A stretch of 64,000 nucleotides of DNA from Sphingopyxis sp. L1A2A (GTDB lineage Bacteria > Pseudomonadota > Alphaproteobacteria > Sphingomonadales > Sphingomonadaceae). Numbering within the stretch: position 1 is the first letter of the stretch; the number at the start of each line of letters is the position of its first letter. The notes below the pieces were generated by a model that was given only the letters and a program-made list of their open reading frames with translations, was not told the origin of the DNA and did no database searches. The stretch is taken from NCBI RefSeq assembly GCF_005502465.1, contig NZ_SCOT01000005.1, positions 62,001 through 126,000 on the forward strand. The letters are read 5' to 3'. The position numbers and the translations under genes were made by a program. Positions 30,061 to 38,471 of this stretch are shown piece by piece.

Positions 30061-30084
30061 GTTGACGGTCTGGTCTGGGTCAAC
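30061..30084. promoter_or_regulatory. Inverted repeat upstream of the first Flp pilin gene
   Basis: GTTGAC and GTCAAC arms separated by 12 bp, 28 bp upstream of the pilin start at 30033. It is a possible operator or overlapping -35 elements. Evidence is limited to the symmetry and position. Confidence 0.3.
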
Positions 30085-30177
30085 ACTGGCTGGTTTAGGA
30101 CGAATAGGTTTTGAAAATCTTAATGGCGGGATGCGGATCGATGAGGATCCAAGTCCCAAAATCGAACAGTCGTCCGG

Positions 30178-30348
30178 CTACATCACGCTGGTCGAGGCGT
30201 TCGAAACATTGTTCCACATCCTGGTGGTGGAGTTGGCGGTGCCGCTGATGGCGGTGACACCCGCGAGAAAGATCAGGGCCAATATCAGCCCATATTCGAC
30301 GGCTGTGGCGGCCCTGGTCGACCGCATCAGCCTGTAAATGTTGCCCAT
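30178..30348 (-). CDS. Second Flp/Fap-type prepilin
   Basis: 56 residues, a paralogue of the pilin 144 bp downstream: leader MGNIYRLMRSTRA, then ATAVEYGLILALIFLAGVTAI, with Glu5 and Tyr6 kept and the same Ala at the cleavage position. The C-terminal part is different (NSTTRMWNNVSNASTSV). It could be a minor pilin or a diverged duplicate. Upstream lies the divergent mutT gene, 66 bp away. No terminator is visible between the two pilin genes, so they may share a transcript. Confidence 0.85.
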   Translation of the reverse strand: MGNIYRLMRSTRAATAVEYGLILALIFLAGVTAISGTANSTTRMWNNVSNASTSVM

Positions 30349-30414
30349 TGTTCCACCCCTGACTGAAATATAGTTCCCCGAGGATGGCCATATTCGCACA
30401 GGAAGGTTAACAAT

Positions 30415-30843
30415 TTGTCCGTGCCTAACCCCGGAAAACCGCCAAAAACTGGGCTTGTCGTCGTCGCGGCGGCGCTGGTCGATCGCGATGGCCGGCTGCT
30501 GGTTCAACAGCGCCCCGACGGTTTGTCGATGGCGGGCTTGTGGGAGTTTCCGGGCGGCAAGATCGAGCCCGGCGAAACGCCGGAGCAGGCGCTGATCCGC
30601 GAACTGAGCGAGGAGCTGGCGATCGACGTCGAACAGGCGTGCCTCGCCCCCGGCTGTTTCGCCAGCGACATGCTGGGCGACCGCCATCTGCTGCTGTTGC
30701 TCTACGTCTGCCGCAAATGGCGCGGTACCCCGGTCGCGCAGCACGCCAGCGCGCTCCGCTGGGTGCGCCCGGTCGAACTGCACAGCCTTGCGATGCCGCC
30801 CGCGGACAAACCGCTGATCGGCTTGCTGGAAGCGTTGATTTAG
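30415..30843 (+). CDS. mutT: MutT-type Nudix hydrolase (8-oxo-dGTP diphosphatase)
   Basis: 142 residues with a complete Nudix box at residues 48-70: Gly48, Glu54, Arg62, Glu63, Glu66 and Glu67 in GGKIEPGETPEQALIREL and the following SEEL. The WEFPGGK context and the QQRP segment fit MutT, which removes oxidised dGTP. The start is TTG at 30415 with AGGAAGG upstream; GTG at 30421 is an alternative. The stop overlaps the stop codon of the convergent methyltransferase gene (30840-30843). Confidence 0.88.
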   Translation: MSVPNPGKPPKTGLVVVAAALVDRDGRLLVQQRPDGLSMAGLWEFPGGKIEPGETPEQALIRELSEELAIDVEQACLAPGCFASDMLGDRHLLLLLYVCRKWRGTPVAQHASALRWVRPVELHSLAMPPADKPLIGLLEALI

Positions 30844-31691
30844 CCGTTCGGTTTCAACGCCGCGGCCAGCGACGCGGTGCCGCTGCCGCGCCGCGCGGGC
30901 TGCGGCTGATCGGGGTGCGGCGCCCAGCCGCTGAAATGGACGAGGCGGACGCTTTCGGCGATGCGACCGTCTGGATCGGCCTGCGCCGCGAAGGCGGCGG
31001 CGATCCGGGCCGCCTCCTCGCGCGTCAAGGGCGGTGGGGCCGGGGCCAAGCGGCTCGCCAGGCCGGCGGCGCGCAGGTCGCGGACCAGCGCGAACCAGTC
31101 GCCATAGCGCACCGTCAGCGCCTCGACATCGACAACCGGCAGGGTGAAACCCACGCGCTGGAGCAGATTGCCCATCGCCGCGAGGTCGATCTGTGGGTGC
31201 AGCCGCGCGATCGGACGCACGCCGTCGGTCATTACCGCGCGGCGCAGGCGCGGCAGGCTGCCGTCACCGACAAAGGCGCCGAGCAGCAACCCGTCGGGCG
31301 CGAGCAGGGCGCGCAGGCGGAGCAGCGCGCCGGGCACGTCATTGATGCTGTCGAGCCCGCCGGGCCAGACGACAAGATCGAAGCTGGCGAAGGGCAGGTC
31401 GATGGCATCGGCTTCGGCGGGCAGCGCCTCGTTCGCCGCCGCCAGACGCGGGCCAGCCTCGACGATCGTCAATGCGGTGCCGGTGCCGCGCAAATGATCG
31501 GCCAGCGCCCTGTCGTGCGCGCCGATCAACAGCGTGCGGGGAAAGTCGCGCGTCACCATCGCCAGCCGGTCGTGCAAAGTTTCGGCGATGATCGGCGCCA
31601 GGAAATTGGCCGATGCGGGCAGGCGGGCCATGCGGTCGCGCTGGGCGCGGTGGCGGGCGGCGGAAAAAAGCGGGCGGGGTGATTGCGACAT
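30840..31691 (-). CDS. SAM-dependent methyltransferase-like protein (BioC/NDUFAF5-like)
   Basis: 283 residues. The class I methyltransferase core is recognisable although the first glycine-rich motif is altered (LLIGAHDRALADHLRG). Asp-Leu in FDLVVWPGGLDSINDVPGAL and LLAPDGLLLGAF follow the family order. The N-terminal LFSAARHRAQRDRMARL segment is like the BioC/NDUFAF5 group, which in alphaproteobacteria and mitochondria includes complex I assembly hydroxylases. The function is therefore either small-molecule methylation or NuoG-related protein modification; I cannot decide. Divergent from comF. Confidence 0.75.
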   Translation of the reverse strand: MSQSPRPLFSAARHRAQRDRMARLPASANFLAPIIAETLHDRLAMVTRDFPRTLLIGAHDRALADHLRGTGTALTIVEAGPRLAAANEALPAEADAIDLPFASFDLVVWPGGLDSINDVPGALLRLRALLAPDGLLLGAFVGDGSLPRLRRAVMTDGVRPIARLHPQIDLAAMGNLLQRVGFTLPVVDVEALTVRYGDWFALVRDLRAAGLASRLAPAPPPLTREEAARIAAAFAAQADPDGRIAESVRLVHFSGWAPHPDQPQPARRGSGTASLAAALKPNG

Positions 31692-31733
31692 GCGCCGCTT
31701 GTGCCGTCCCGGGCGATGCTTCACAAGTCGGTG

Positions 31734-32588
31734 ATGGCGACGACGACGGGGGATGCCAAGGATCAGGGCGCGCCGGGCAGGGCATGGCGCCGCGGCGCGC
31801 GCGCGGCGGTGCGCGCGATCGTCGATTATGCGCTGCCGCCGCGCTGCCCGGGGTGCGGCATCATCGTCGGCGCGGACCGGCAATTCTGTCTGGCGTGCTG
31901 GACGTCGCTTCACTTTCTCGATGGACCGGGTTGCTCGCAATGCTCGGTCCCGCTCCCCACCGCGCTGCCGGGCGGGCAGATGGCGTGCGGGGCGTGCCTG
32001 GCCAATCCGCCCCCCTTTACCGGCGCGCCGGCCGCGGTCGCTTATGGCCCGGTGGCGCGCATCGTCGCGCTGCGACTGAAATATGGACGGCGGACCGGCC
32101 ACGCGCGCTTGATGGCGCAATTGATGGCGCGGCCCCTCGCCGCGCTGGGCGATGGGGGCGACATGCTGTTGGTGGCGGTGCCGCTGCATCGCTGGCGGCT
32201 GTGGTCGCGCGGTTTCAACCAGGCGGCGCTGGTCGCCGACGAATTGGCGCGGACAACCGGCGTGCCGCGCGATCATCACCTGTTGCTTCGGGCCAAGTCC
32301 ACGGCATCGCTGCGCGGCAAGGGGCGGCGCGAGCGCGAGCGGATCGTCGCCGGGGCGTTTGCGCTGGCCGATGATGCCCGGGCGCGGGTCGCGGGGCGCC
32401 ATGTCGTGCTGGTCGACGATGTCCACGCCAGCGGCGCGACATTGCGCGCGGCGGCGCGGGTGCTGCGGCGCAGCGGCGCGGCGCGGGTCTCGGCGCTCAC
32501 CTGGGCGCGGGTCGTCCCCGACGCGCTGATGACGAGCAACATATTTGACTTTGCTTCGTTGGATTCCGATATATCGGACCCGTTGTGA
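31734..32588 (+). CDS. comF: ComF family phosphoribosyltransferase-like protein
   Basis: 284 residues. An N-terminal double zinc ribbon (CPGCG, CLAC, CSQC, CGAC) is joined to a phosphoribosyltransferase domain ending in VVLVDDVHASGATL, the PRPP-binding loop. ComF is needed for natural transformation in several bacteria, probably handling incoming single-stranded DNA. In this genome neighbourhood that link is only by family. Three in-frame ATGs (31683, 31716, 31734) are possible; the last is closest to the usual start. Followed 12 bp later by grxC. Confidence 0.88.
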   Translation: MATTTGDAKDQGAPGRAWRRGARAAVRAIVDYALPPRCPGCGIIVGADRQFCLACWTSLHFLDGPGCSQCSVPLPTALPGGQMACGACLANPPPFTGAPAAVAYGPVARIVALRLKYGRRTGHARLMAQLMARPLAALGDGGDMLLVAVPLHRWRLWSRGFNQAALVADELARTTGVPRDHHLLLRAKSTASLRGKGRRERERIVAGAFALADDARARVAGRHVVLVDDVHASGATLRAAARVLRRSGAARVSALTWARVVPDALMTSNIFDFASLDSDISDPL

Positions 32589-32600
32589 CAGGATAGCCGC

Positions 32601-32861
32601 ATGGCCAAGATCGAAGTGTTTACCAAATTCCTCTGCCCCTATTGTTCGCGGGCCAAGGCGCTGCTCGACCGCAAGGGGGCCGCCTATCAGGAAATCGACG
32701 TCACGATGGACCGCGCCGGGTTCGACGCGATGGTCGCGCGCGCCGGCGGCGCGCGCACCGTGCCGCAGATTTTCATCGACGGGCAGCATATCGGCGGCAG
32801 CGACGATATGGCGGCGCTCGATGCGCGCGGTGGTCTCGACCCGCTGCTCGGCTTGGCCTGA
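32601..32861 (+). CDS. grxC: Glutaredoxin 3
   Basis: 86 residues of dithiol glutaredoxin. The redox motif CPYC is at residues 12-15, the cis-Pro segment TVPQIFIDG follows in the second half, and GGSDDMAALD is the glutathione-binding GG-D. It reduces disulfides and protein-glutathione mixed disulfides in the cytoplasm. Located 12 bp after comF and 13 bp before the DUF1178 gene, so probably one transcript. Confidence 0.96.
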   Translation: MAKIEVFTKFLCPYCSRAKALLDRKGAAYQEIDVTMDRAGFDAMVARAGGARTVPQIFIDGQHIGGSDDMAALDARGGLDPLLGLA

Positions 32862-32874
32862 GCTTGGGCAGAGC

Positions 32875-33348
32875 TTGATCGTTTTCGACCTTTGCTGCGC
32901 CGCCGGCGACCACCGTTTCGAGGCATGGTTCGCGAGCAGCGACAGCTTTGCCGATCAACAGGCGCGCCGACTGATCGCCTGCCCGGTGTGCGGCGACAGC
33001 GATGTCAAAAAGGCGGTGATGGCGCCGCGCGTCGGCGCCAAGTCGAACCAGCTGTCGGTGGTCGCGCCGGCCAGGCCGATCGATGCCCCGGCGCCGGGCG
33101 CCATATCGCCCGAACTGATGCGCCAGGTGATGGCCGACATAGCCGCCAAACAGGCGGAAATTTTGCCGCAATCGCGCTGGGTCGGCCGCGATTTTGCCGA
33201 TGCGGCGCGCGCGATGCACGAAGGCCGCGCAGCCGAAGACCTGATCCACGGTCAGGCCTCGCCGGGCGAGGCGCAGGCGCTGCGCGACGACGGGATCGCA
33301 GCGATGCCGCTGCTGGTACCGATCGTTCCACCCGACGCCGTTAATTGA
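32875..33348 (+). CDS. DUF1178 family protein
   Basis: 157 residues from a TTG start. The family opening IVFDLCCAAGDHRFEAWF, a DSFADQQ block and CPVCGDSDVKKAVMAP are clear, so a small zinc-ribbon domain at the N-terminus is likely. The rest is helical and ends in LLVPIVPPDA. Function unknown. The TTG is chosen because family members begin (M)IVFDL and no ATG or GTG is in range. In alphaproteobacteria this gene is often beside grxC, as here. Confidence 0.85.
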   Translation: MIVFDLCCAAGDHRFEAWFASSDSFADQQARRLIACPVCGDSDVKKAVMAPRVGAKSNQLSVVAPARPIDAPAPGAISPELMRQVMADIAAKQAEILPQSRWVGRDFADAARAMHEGRAAEDLIHGQASPGEAQALRDDGIAAMPLLVPIVPPDAVN

Positions 33349-33397
33349 TCCCGGCCAATTGACGCTGAGCGCCCCGCGCCGCTACACGAACCGCGGC

Positions 33398-33474
33398 GCA
33401 CCCGTAGCTCAGCAGGATAGAGCATCAGATTCCTAATCTGGGGGCCGTGGGTTCGAATCCCGCCGGGTGCACCA
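33398..33474 (+). tRNA. tRNA-Arg (anticodon CCU)
   Basis: 77 bases with encoded CCA. The acceptor stem GCACCCG pairs with CGGGTGC, the D-arm is GCTC/GAGC, the anticodon loop TTCCTAA has anticodon CCU, and the T-arm is GTGGG-TTCGAAT-CCCGC. It reads AGG. Isolated between the DUF1178 and MaoC-like genes. No integrated element is visible at its 3' end. Confidence 0.97.
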
Positions 33475-33491
33475 CTTCGCTTCGCTTCGCT

Positions 33492-34325
33492 TTATGAGGT
33501 CACCTCGGCCCGCATCGTCGGTCGTCCCGCGGGGTCGCGCGCCCATAATCGGGCCCCGCTGCCCTCGCGCGATAGGCAAAGGTCAAAGGGCGCGCCATCG
33601 ATCAACGGGGCTTCGGCGCGGAAGCTGAAGCGGGCGGGCTTCAGGCTGGGCATTTCGCGCCGGGCATGATCGATCAGCAGCGTCGCGATCAGCGGACCCT
33701 GCACCACGAGCCCGGCATAGCCCTCGACATTGCCGGCATAATCGCGGTCGTAATGGATGCGGTGAGCGTTGAAGGTGAGCGCCGAATAGCGGAACAGCAG
33801 CACGGGATCGGGCGTCACGCGGCGGACCGCGGCGGCGGGTTCGGGCTCGACCGGCGACAAAACAGGTGACGCCGTCGGCGCGGCTGCAGACGCGCGATAG
33901 ACCAGATCCTGTTCCTCGCGGATCGCCGCAATACCGTCTGCGGCAATGTCGTGCCGCAAGGTCACGAACAAGAGGTCGCCGCTGGCGCCGCGCTTGGCGC
34001 GGATCGCCGTGATCGTCGTGACGCGGGTCAGCGCCGCGCCGACCGCGATCGGGGCGAGGAATTCGACGCGGCCGCCCGCCCACATCCGGCGGGGGAGGGG
34101 AACGGGTGGCAGCAAGCCGCCATCGTCGCGGCGCGGGTGGCCGTCCTCGCCGAGCGCCGACTGGCGCGCGTCGGGCAGGAAATAGAGCCAGTGGCCGAGC
34201 GGCGGGACGGTCGCGGGCGGCGCTGCGTCCTGGTCGAGCAGCGCGGCAAGGCCGACCAGCGGCGCTGCGACCGCGATGTCGTGGCGCGTCTCGCTGCGAC
34301 CGATCCAGGCGGAAAAATCCTCCAT
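33492..34325 (-). CDS. Hot-dog dehydratase (HTD2/mesaconyl-CoA hydratase-like, MaoC family)
   Basis: 277 residues with two hot-dog halves. The C-terminal half has the hydratase segment SALTFNAHRIHYDRDYA (catalytic His/Asp pair) and GLVVQGPLIATLL. The N-terminal half contains RRMWAGGRVEFLAPI. This is the FAS1-like dehydratase/mesaconyl-C4-CoA hydratase type. It follows an acyl-CoA dehydrogenase gene by 7 bp on the same strand, so the two probably act in sequence: dehydrogenation, then hydration of an acyl-CoA. The substrate is not deducible. The start ATG at 34325 is favoured by operon spacing. Confidence 0.85.
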   Translation of the reverse strand: MEDFSAWIGRSETRHDIAVAAPLVGLAALLDQDAAPPATVPPLGHWLYFLPDARQSALGEDGHPRRDDGGLLPPVPLPRRMWAGGRVEFLAPIAVGAALTRVTTITAIRAKRGASGDLLFVTLRHDIAADGIAAIREEQDLVYRASAAAPTASPVLSPVEPEPAAAVRRVTPDPVLLFRYSALTFNAHRIHYDRDYAGNVEGYAGLVVQGPLIATLLIDHARREMPSLKPARFSFRAEAPLIDGAPFDLCLSREGSGARLWARDPAGRPTMRAEVTS

Positions 34326-34332
34326 GCCGGCC

Positions 34333-35496
34333 TCAGAAACTTTTGGGCAGGCCAAGCGCGTGGGTCGCGACATGGCTCAGGATCAAATTGGTGCTGATCG
34401 GTGCGACCTGATAGAGCCGCGTCTCGCGGAATTTGCGCTCGATGTCATATTCCTCGGCAAAGCCGAAGCCGCCGTGGGTCTGGACGCACATGTCGGCGGC
34501 GTACCAGCTCGCCTCGGACGCCAGCATTTTGGCCATATTCGCTTCGGTGCCGCCATCCTGTCCGGCGTCGAACAGCCGCGCCGCCTTGTCGACCATCTCG
34601 GCGGCGGCGGCGAGCTGGACATAAGCGCGCGCGATCGGGAATTGGACGCCCTGATTTTCGCCGATCGCCCGCCCGAACACCTCGCGTTCCTTGGCATAGG
34701 CGGTGGCGCGGTCGATGAAGAAGCGCCCGTCGCCGATGCATTCGGACGCGATCAGGATGCGTTCGGCGTTCATGCCCGACAGGATGTAGCGAAAGCCCTT
34801 GCCCTCCTCGCCGATCAAATTCGCCGCGGGGACTTTCAGGTCGTCGAAAAACAGCTCGGTCGTCGCGTGGTTGAGCATCGTGCGGACCGGACGGACGGTC
34901 AGCCCGTTGCCCACCGCTTCGCGCATATCGACCAGCAGCACGCTCATCCCGTCGGACGCCTTGGCGCATTCCTCGCGCGGGGTGGTGCGGCACAGCAGGA
35001 TCATCAGGTCCGAATGTTCGGCGCGGCTGATCCAGATTTTCTGGCCGTTGACGATATAATCGTCGCCGACCCGCCGCGCGAAGGTGCGGATGCGGGTGGT
35101 GTCGGTCCCCGCCGTCGGCTCGGTTACCCCGAACGCCTGCAGCCGCAATTCGCCGCGCGCGATCGCGGGCAGATAGTCGGCTTTCTGGGCGGCCGAACCA
35201 TGTTTCAGCAGCGTCCCCATCGTGTACATCTGGGCATGACAGGCACCGCCGTTGCACCCCGAGCGGTGGATTTCCTCGAGCACCGCGGTCGCCGCGCCCA
35301 GCCCCAGCCCCGACCCGCCAAACTCTTCGGGGATCAGCACCGACAGAAACCCCGCGTCGGTCAGGGTGCGGACAAATTCGGTCGGATAAATGCGGTCGCG
35401 GTCGAGCCGTTGCCAATATTCGCCCGGAAAACCGGCACAGAGGCGGCGCACTGCGTCGCGGATTTCGGGATAGCTTTGCGGCTGGGCATCGGACAT
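34333..35496 (-). CDS. Acyl-CoA dehydrogenase
   Basis: 387 residues. FAD-dependent alpha,beta-dehydrogenase fold with FGVTEPTAGTDTTRIRTFA (flavin loop), GQKIWISRAEHSDLMILL, and the late QTHGGFGFAEEYDIERKFRETRLYQVAPIS block where the catalytic Glu normally lies. First gene of the operon with the MaoC-like hydratase. A GTG six bases upstream of the chosen ATG (35496) is possible. Divergent from the autoinducer-domain regulator across a 138-bp gap, so that regulator could act on this promoter; no direct evidence. Confidence 0.95.
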   Translation of the reverse strand: MSDAQPQSYPEIRDAVRRLCAGFPGEYWQRLDRDRIYPTEFVRTLTDAGFLSVLIPEEFGGSGLGLGAATAVLEEIHRSGCNGGACHAQMYTMGTLLKHGSAAQKADYLPAIARGELRLQAFGVTEPTAGTDTTRIRTFARRVGDDYIVNGQKIWISRAEHSDLMILLCRTTPREECAKASDGMSVLLVDMREAVGNGLTVRPVRTMLNHATTELFFDDLKVPAANLIGEEGKGFRYILSGMNAERILIASECIGDGRFFIDRATAYAKEREVFGRAIGENQGVQFPIARAYVQLAAAAEMVDKAARLFDAGQDGGTEANMAKMLASEASWYAADMCVQTHGGFGFAEEYDIERKFRETRLYQVAPISTNLILSHVATHALGLPKSF

Positions 35497-35634
35497 CGGC
35501 ACTCGCTCTCCCTGATCGTCCGCTGAGCCTTAGGACGACCGGACGCAGCGCGCCAAGATGAATCGATAACGACGCGGCTCTTTCAACCCGCTGTCTAATC
35601 GGGCTATGACACCGCCGTCGATCGAGGAGTCGCC

Positions 35635-36432
35635 ATGTCCGAAGTCCAACCATTTTTGTCCGATCGCCGCGGAGCGTTCGGGCGGCATCTGGTGGCGCAC
35701 CGCAAGCGCGATGGCCGGTCGCAACTGGTGCTGGCGCTCGATGCCGGGGTATCCTGCCGCCATCTGGGATTTCTGGAGACCGGCCGCGCTAAACCCAGCG
35801 CCGACATGGTGGCGCGCCTGGCCGGAGCGCTCCGCCTTTCGGGTATGGAGCAGGACCGGCTGTTGCTGGCCGCGGGGCTGGCGCCGCGCTTTGCCGACCG
35901 AATTCGCGACGCCGGGACGCTGGGGACGCGCGCTTTCGACGCGGCGCTCGCGCTGGCCGCGTCGAAATCGGTTGCGTCATCGACACGGATCGCCGCCGAG
36001 TTTTTCGGCGAGATCGGGATTGATCATTTCATCACGGGCACATTGCGGGGCTCGCCCGCGGGGTGGGACATAAGGCGCGATGCGGGCGGTCGGCCCGCAG
36101 CCGGATGGCTTCAGCACAATTATACCAACCGCTATCGCAACACCGATTATCTGGTCCGCGCGACCGCGGCGCGCGACCGCGGATTTTTCTGGAGCGACAT
36201 TCCGCCCGCGGTGATGAACGACGCCCAGCGCCGCATCCTGGCCGAAGCGCGCGATTTCCGGATCAGCGACGGCTTTGTCCTGCCGATCCCGGTCGGCGAC
36301 GGTTCGGTTCGCGCCTTTTCGTCGTGGGGCGAGCGGGTCGAAACCACTGGTGCGACGCGCACCGCGGCGTCGCTGGTCGCCCGGGCGCTAGTGGAAAATC
36401 TGCACGATCTGAATCAGCTACCTGCGGGGTAG
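35635..36432 (+). CDS. XRE-type HTH regulator fused to LuxR-type autoinducer-binding domain
   Basis: 265 residues. Residues about 10-85 form a Cro/C1-type helix-turn-helix like that of MmyB-family regulators (HLGFLETGRAKPS, then LLLAAGLAPRF). Residues about 118-255 resemble the autoinducer-binding domain of LuxR/TraR: Trp158, Asp171 in NTDYL, Trp186 in FFWSD and Gly213 in ISDGFVLPIPV, with Trp-Asp and Asp-Trp spacings of 13 and 15 as in TraR. The Pro usually after the Asp is Tyr here. LuxR proteins have the ligand domain first and a different HTH last, so the layout is reversed. No synthase (LuxI) is near. Followed 53 bp later by an exported hydrolase. Confidence 0.75.
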   Translation: MSEVQPFLSDRRGAFGRHLVAHRKRDGRSQLVLALDAGVSCRHLGFLETGRAKPSADMVARLAGALRLSGMEQDRLLLAAGLAPRFADRIRDAGTLGTRAFDAALALAASKSVASSTRIAAEFFGEIGIDHFITGTLRGSPAGWDIRRDAGGRPAAGWLQHNYTNRYRNTDYLVRATAARDRGFFWSDIPPAVMNDAQRRILAEARDFRISDGFVLPIPVGDGSVRAFSSWGERVETTGATRTAASLVARALVENLHDLNQLPAG

Positions 36433-36485
36433 TCGCGCGGCGAGCCGCTGACTGACATCGTGAGGCTCCACTTATGGGGGAGCAG

Positions 36486-37403
36486 ATGATGAACCGACGG
36501 GATGTTTTTGCCGCCACGCTGGCGGGCGGCGCTGCGCTCTCGCTGGCAGCGAAACCGACGCGCGCCGCCGCCCCGCGCGCGGCGACGGCAAGTCCCGCGT
36601 GGGTCACGGCGGGCGACGGGACGCGGCTGTACGTGCGCAGTTGGGGGACGGGGGCGCCGATCCTGTTCCTGTCGGGCTGGGCGCTGTCGTCGGATATGTG
36701 GGCGTATCAGATGGCGGCGCTGTCGGAACGCGGGTTCCGCTGCATCGCCTTTGACCGGCGCGGGCATGGCGGCTCGGACGATCCGGGCCGCGGCTATGAC
36801 TATGCGACGCTGGCGGGCGATATCGACGCGGTGCTGACCGCGCTCGACGTCAGGGGTGCGACGGTCGTCGCCCATTCGATGAGCGGCGGCGAAATATTGC
36901 GCTATCTTGGCGGCAAGGCGGCGGCGGGCCGAGTTGCGCGTGTCCTGTTCCTTGCGACGACGCTGCCGTGCTTAGCGGCAAAGCCCGACAATCCGGCCGG
37001 CGTTCCCGCCGCCGCCTTCGACCAGATGCGCCAGCAGTTTTATCGCGACTTTCCGCAATGGATCGACGGCAACAGCGACCCGTTCGTGGTTCCCGAAACC
37101 AGCCCGCTGATGCGCCAGTGGATCAAGAATATCATGCTCGGTACTTCGCTGCGCGCGGTGATCGACCTCAACCGGGCGATGACCGCAGCGGATTTCCGCG
37201 CCGACCTTCGCGCTATCACCGTGCCGGCGCTGTTCATCCATGGCGACAAAGATGCCTCGGCGCCGCTCGCGATCACCGGGCTGCTCGCGTCGCAGCTGGT
37301 GAAATCGGCCAAGCTGGTCGTGTACGAAGGCGCACCGCACGGGCTGTTCGTGACGCATATCGACCGGCTCAACCGCGACATCGAGGCTTTTGCGAGGGCA
37401 TAG
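36486..37403 (+). CDS. Tat-exported alpha/beta hydrolase
   Basis: 305 residues. MNRRDVFAATLAGGAALSLAA is a twin-arginine signal (RRDVF). The alpha/beta-hydrolase core has the nucleophile elbow AHSMSGGEILRYLGG, DRRGHGGSD before it, the acid region HGDKDASAP and the late His in GAPHGLF. The elbow context is closest to non-haem chloroperoxidase-like esterases. GGGGGAG precedes the ATG at 36486. The gene follows the autoinducer-domain regulator on the same strand, so a role in degrading or sensing a signal is possible, but no residue proves lactonase activity. Confidence 0.85.
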   Translation: MMNRRDVFAATLAGGAALSLAAKPTRAAAPRAATASPAWVTAGDGTRLYVRSWGTGAPILFLSGWALSSDMWAYQMAALSERGFRCIAFDRRGHGGSDDPGRGYDYATLAGDIDAVLTALDVRGATVVAHSMSGGEILRYLGGKAAAGRVARVLFLATTLPCLAAKPDNPAGVPAAAFDQMRQQFYRDFPQWIDGNSDPFVVPETSPLMRQWIKNIMLGTSLRAVIDLNRAMTAADFRADLRAITVPALFIHGDKDASAPLAITGLLASQLVKSAKLVVYEGAPHGLFVTHIDRLNRDIEAFARA

Positions 37404-37499
37404 CCGACGGCGACGTCGGTTCAGCCCATTGCACGATCGCTTGCCGACGCCGACGCGATACCCCGCGCGGGCGAAATCTCCGCTCCATGTCTGAAGAAA

Positions 37500-37574
37500 T
37501 GGCTCCCCGGGTAGGATTCGAACCTACGACCGATCGATTAACAGTCGATTGCTCTACCGCTGAGCTACCGAGGA
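37500..37574 (-). tRNA. tRNA-Asn (anticodon GUU)
   Basis: 75 bases with encoded CCA. The acceptor stem TCCTCGG pairs with CCGGGGA (one G-T), the D-arm is GCTC/GAGC, the anticodon loop CTGTTAA sits in a five-pair stem, and the T-arm is GTAGG-TTCGAAT-CCTAC. Isolated between the exported hydrolase and nadK. Confidence 0.97.
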
Positions 37575-37657
37575 ACATCCCGCCGATGCGGGCAAGGCGG
37601 CCCCTTTGCCGTGGACCGACAAGATTATCAAGAGGGTTTTGGCGCGACAGGCGCCGC

Positions 37658-38428
37658 TCAGACGATAAATTGTTCCATCGCGATGCGTTCGTCGAGGCCC
37701 TGGTCGGGATCGAACAGCAAAGTCAGCGGTCGGCTGCGGTCGGTGGTGACCAGCACCGTCTTTACATCGCGGATCTCGCGCTGGTCGGCGACCGCGCTGA
37801 CCGGGCGTTTCGCCGCTTCGCGGACGTTGAAGCGGATGCTCGTCGATTCGGGAACCAGCGCGCCGCGCCAGCGGCGCGGGCGGAACGGGCTGATCGGGGT
37901 CAGCGCCAGCATTTCCGATTCGAGCGGCAGGATCGGGCCGTTGGCGCTGAGGTTGTACGCGGTCGATCCGGCGGGGGTCGACACCAGCACGCCGTCGCAT
38001 GCCAATTCCTCGAGCATCGTCTTTTCGTTGATGATCACTTCCAGCTTGGCCGCCTGACGTGTTTCGCGCAGCAATGAAATCTCGTTGATCGCTGGCAGGA
38101 TATGGCGCTCGCCGCTGATCGTCGTAATGTCGCCGCTGAGCGGATGGATCAAAAATGGCCGCGCCGCCGCCAGCCGGTCGATCAGCCCTTCGATCCGAAA
38201 TTCGTTCATCAAAAAGCCGATGGTGCCGCGGTTCATCCCGAATACCGGCATGCTGCGCCGCTGGTCGAGCAACTGGTGCAGCATGTGGAGCAGGAAACCG
38301 TCGCCGCCGAGCGCGATCAGCAAATCGGCGTCGTTCAGATCGACGAAGTCATAAAGCGGGCGCAATTCGGCCTCGGCCTCCATGGCGGCGGGCGCGTTCG
38401 ATGCGACAAGCGCGATCTTGCGATTCAT
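37658..38428 (-). CDS. nadK: NAD kinase
   Basis: 256 residues, the short alphaproteobacterial form. It phosphorylates NAD to NADP. ALGGDGFLLHMLH is the GGDG motif, VFGMNRGTIGFL and LACDGVLVSTPAGSTAYNLSANGPI the nucleotide and substrate loops. The start ATG at 38428 matches the usual MNRKIALVAS opening. The moaA gene lies 43 bp upstream on the same strand, giving a likely two-gene transcript. Confidence 0.96.
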   Translation of the reverse strand: MNRKIALVASNAPAAMEAEAELRPLYDFVDLNDADLLIALGGDGFLLHMLHQLLDQRRSMPVFGMNRGTIGFLMNEFRIEGLIDRLAAARPFLIHPLSGDITTISGERHILPAINEISLLRETRQAAKLEVIINEKTMLEELACDGVLVSTPAGSTAYNLSANGPILPLESEMLALTPISPFRPRRWRGALVPESTSIRFNVREAAKRPVSAVADQREIRDVKTVLVTTDRSRPLTLLFDPDQGLDERIAMEQFIV

Positions 38429-38471
38429 ATTGGTCCGCTTCCCCCGTGCCTTCAAATAACGGGGCGGCCGG

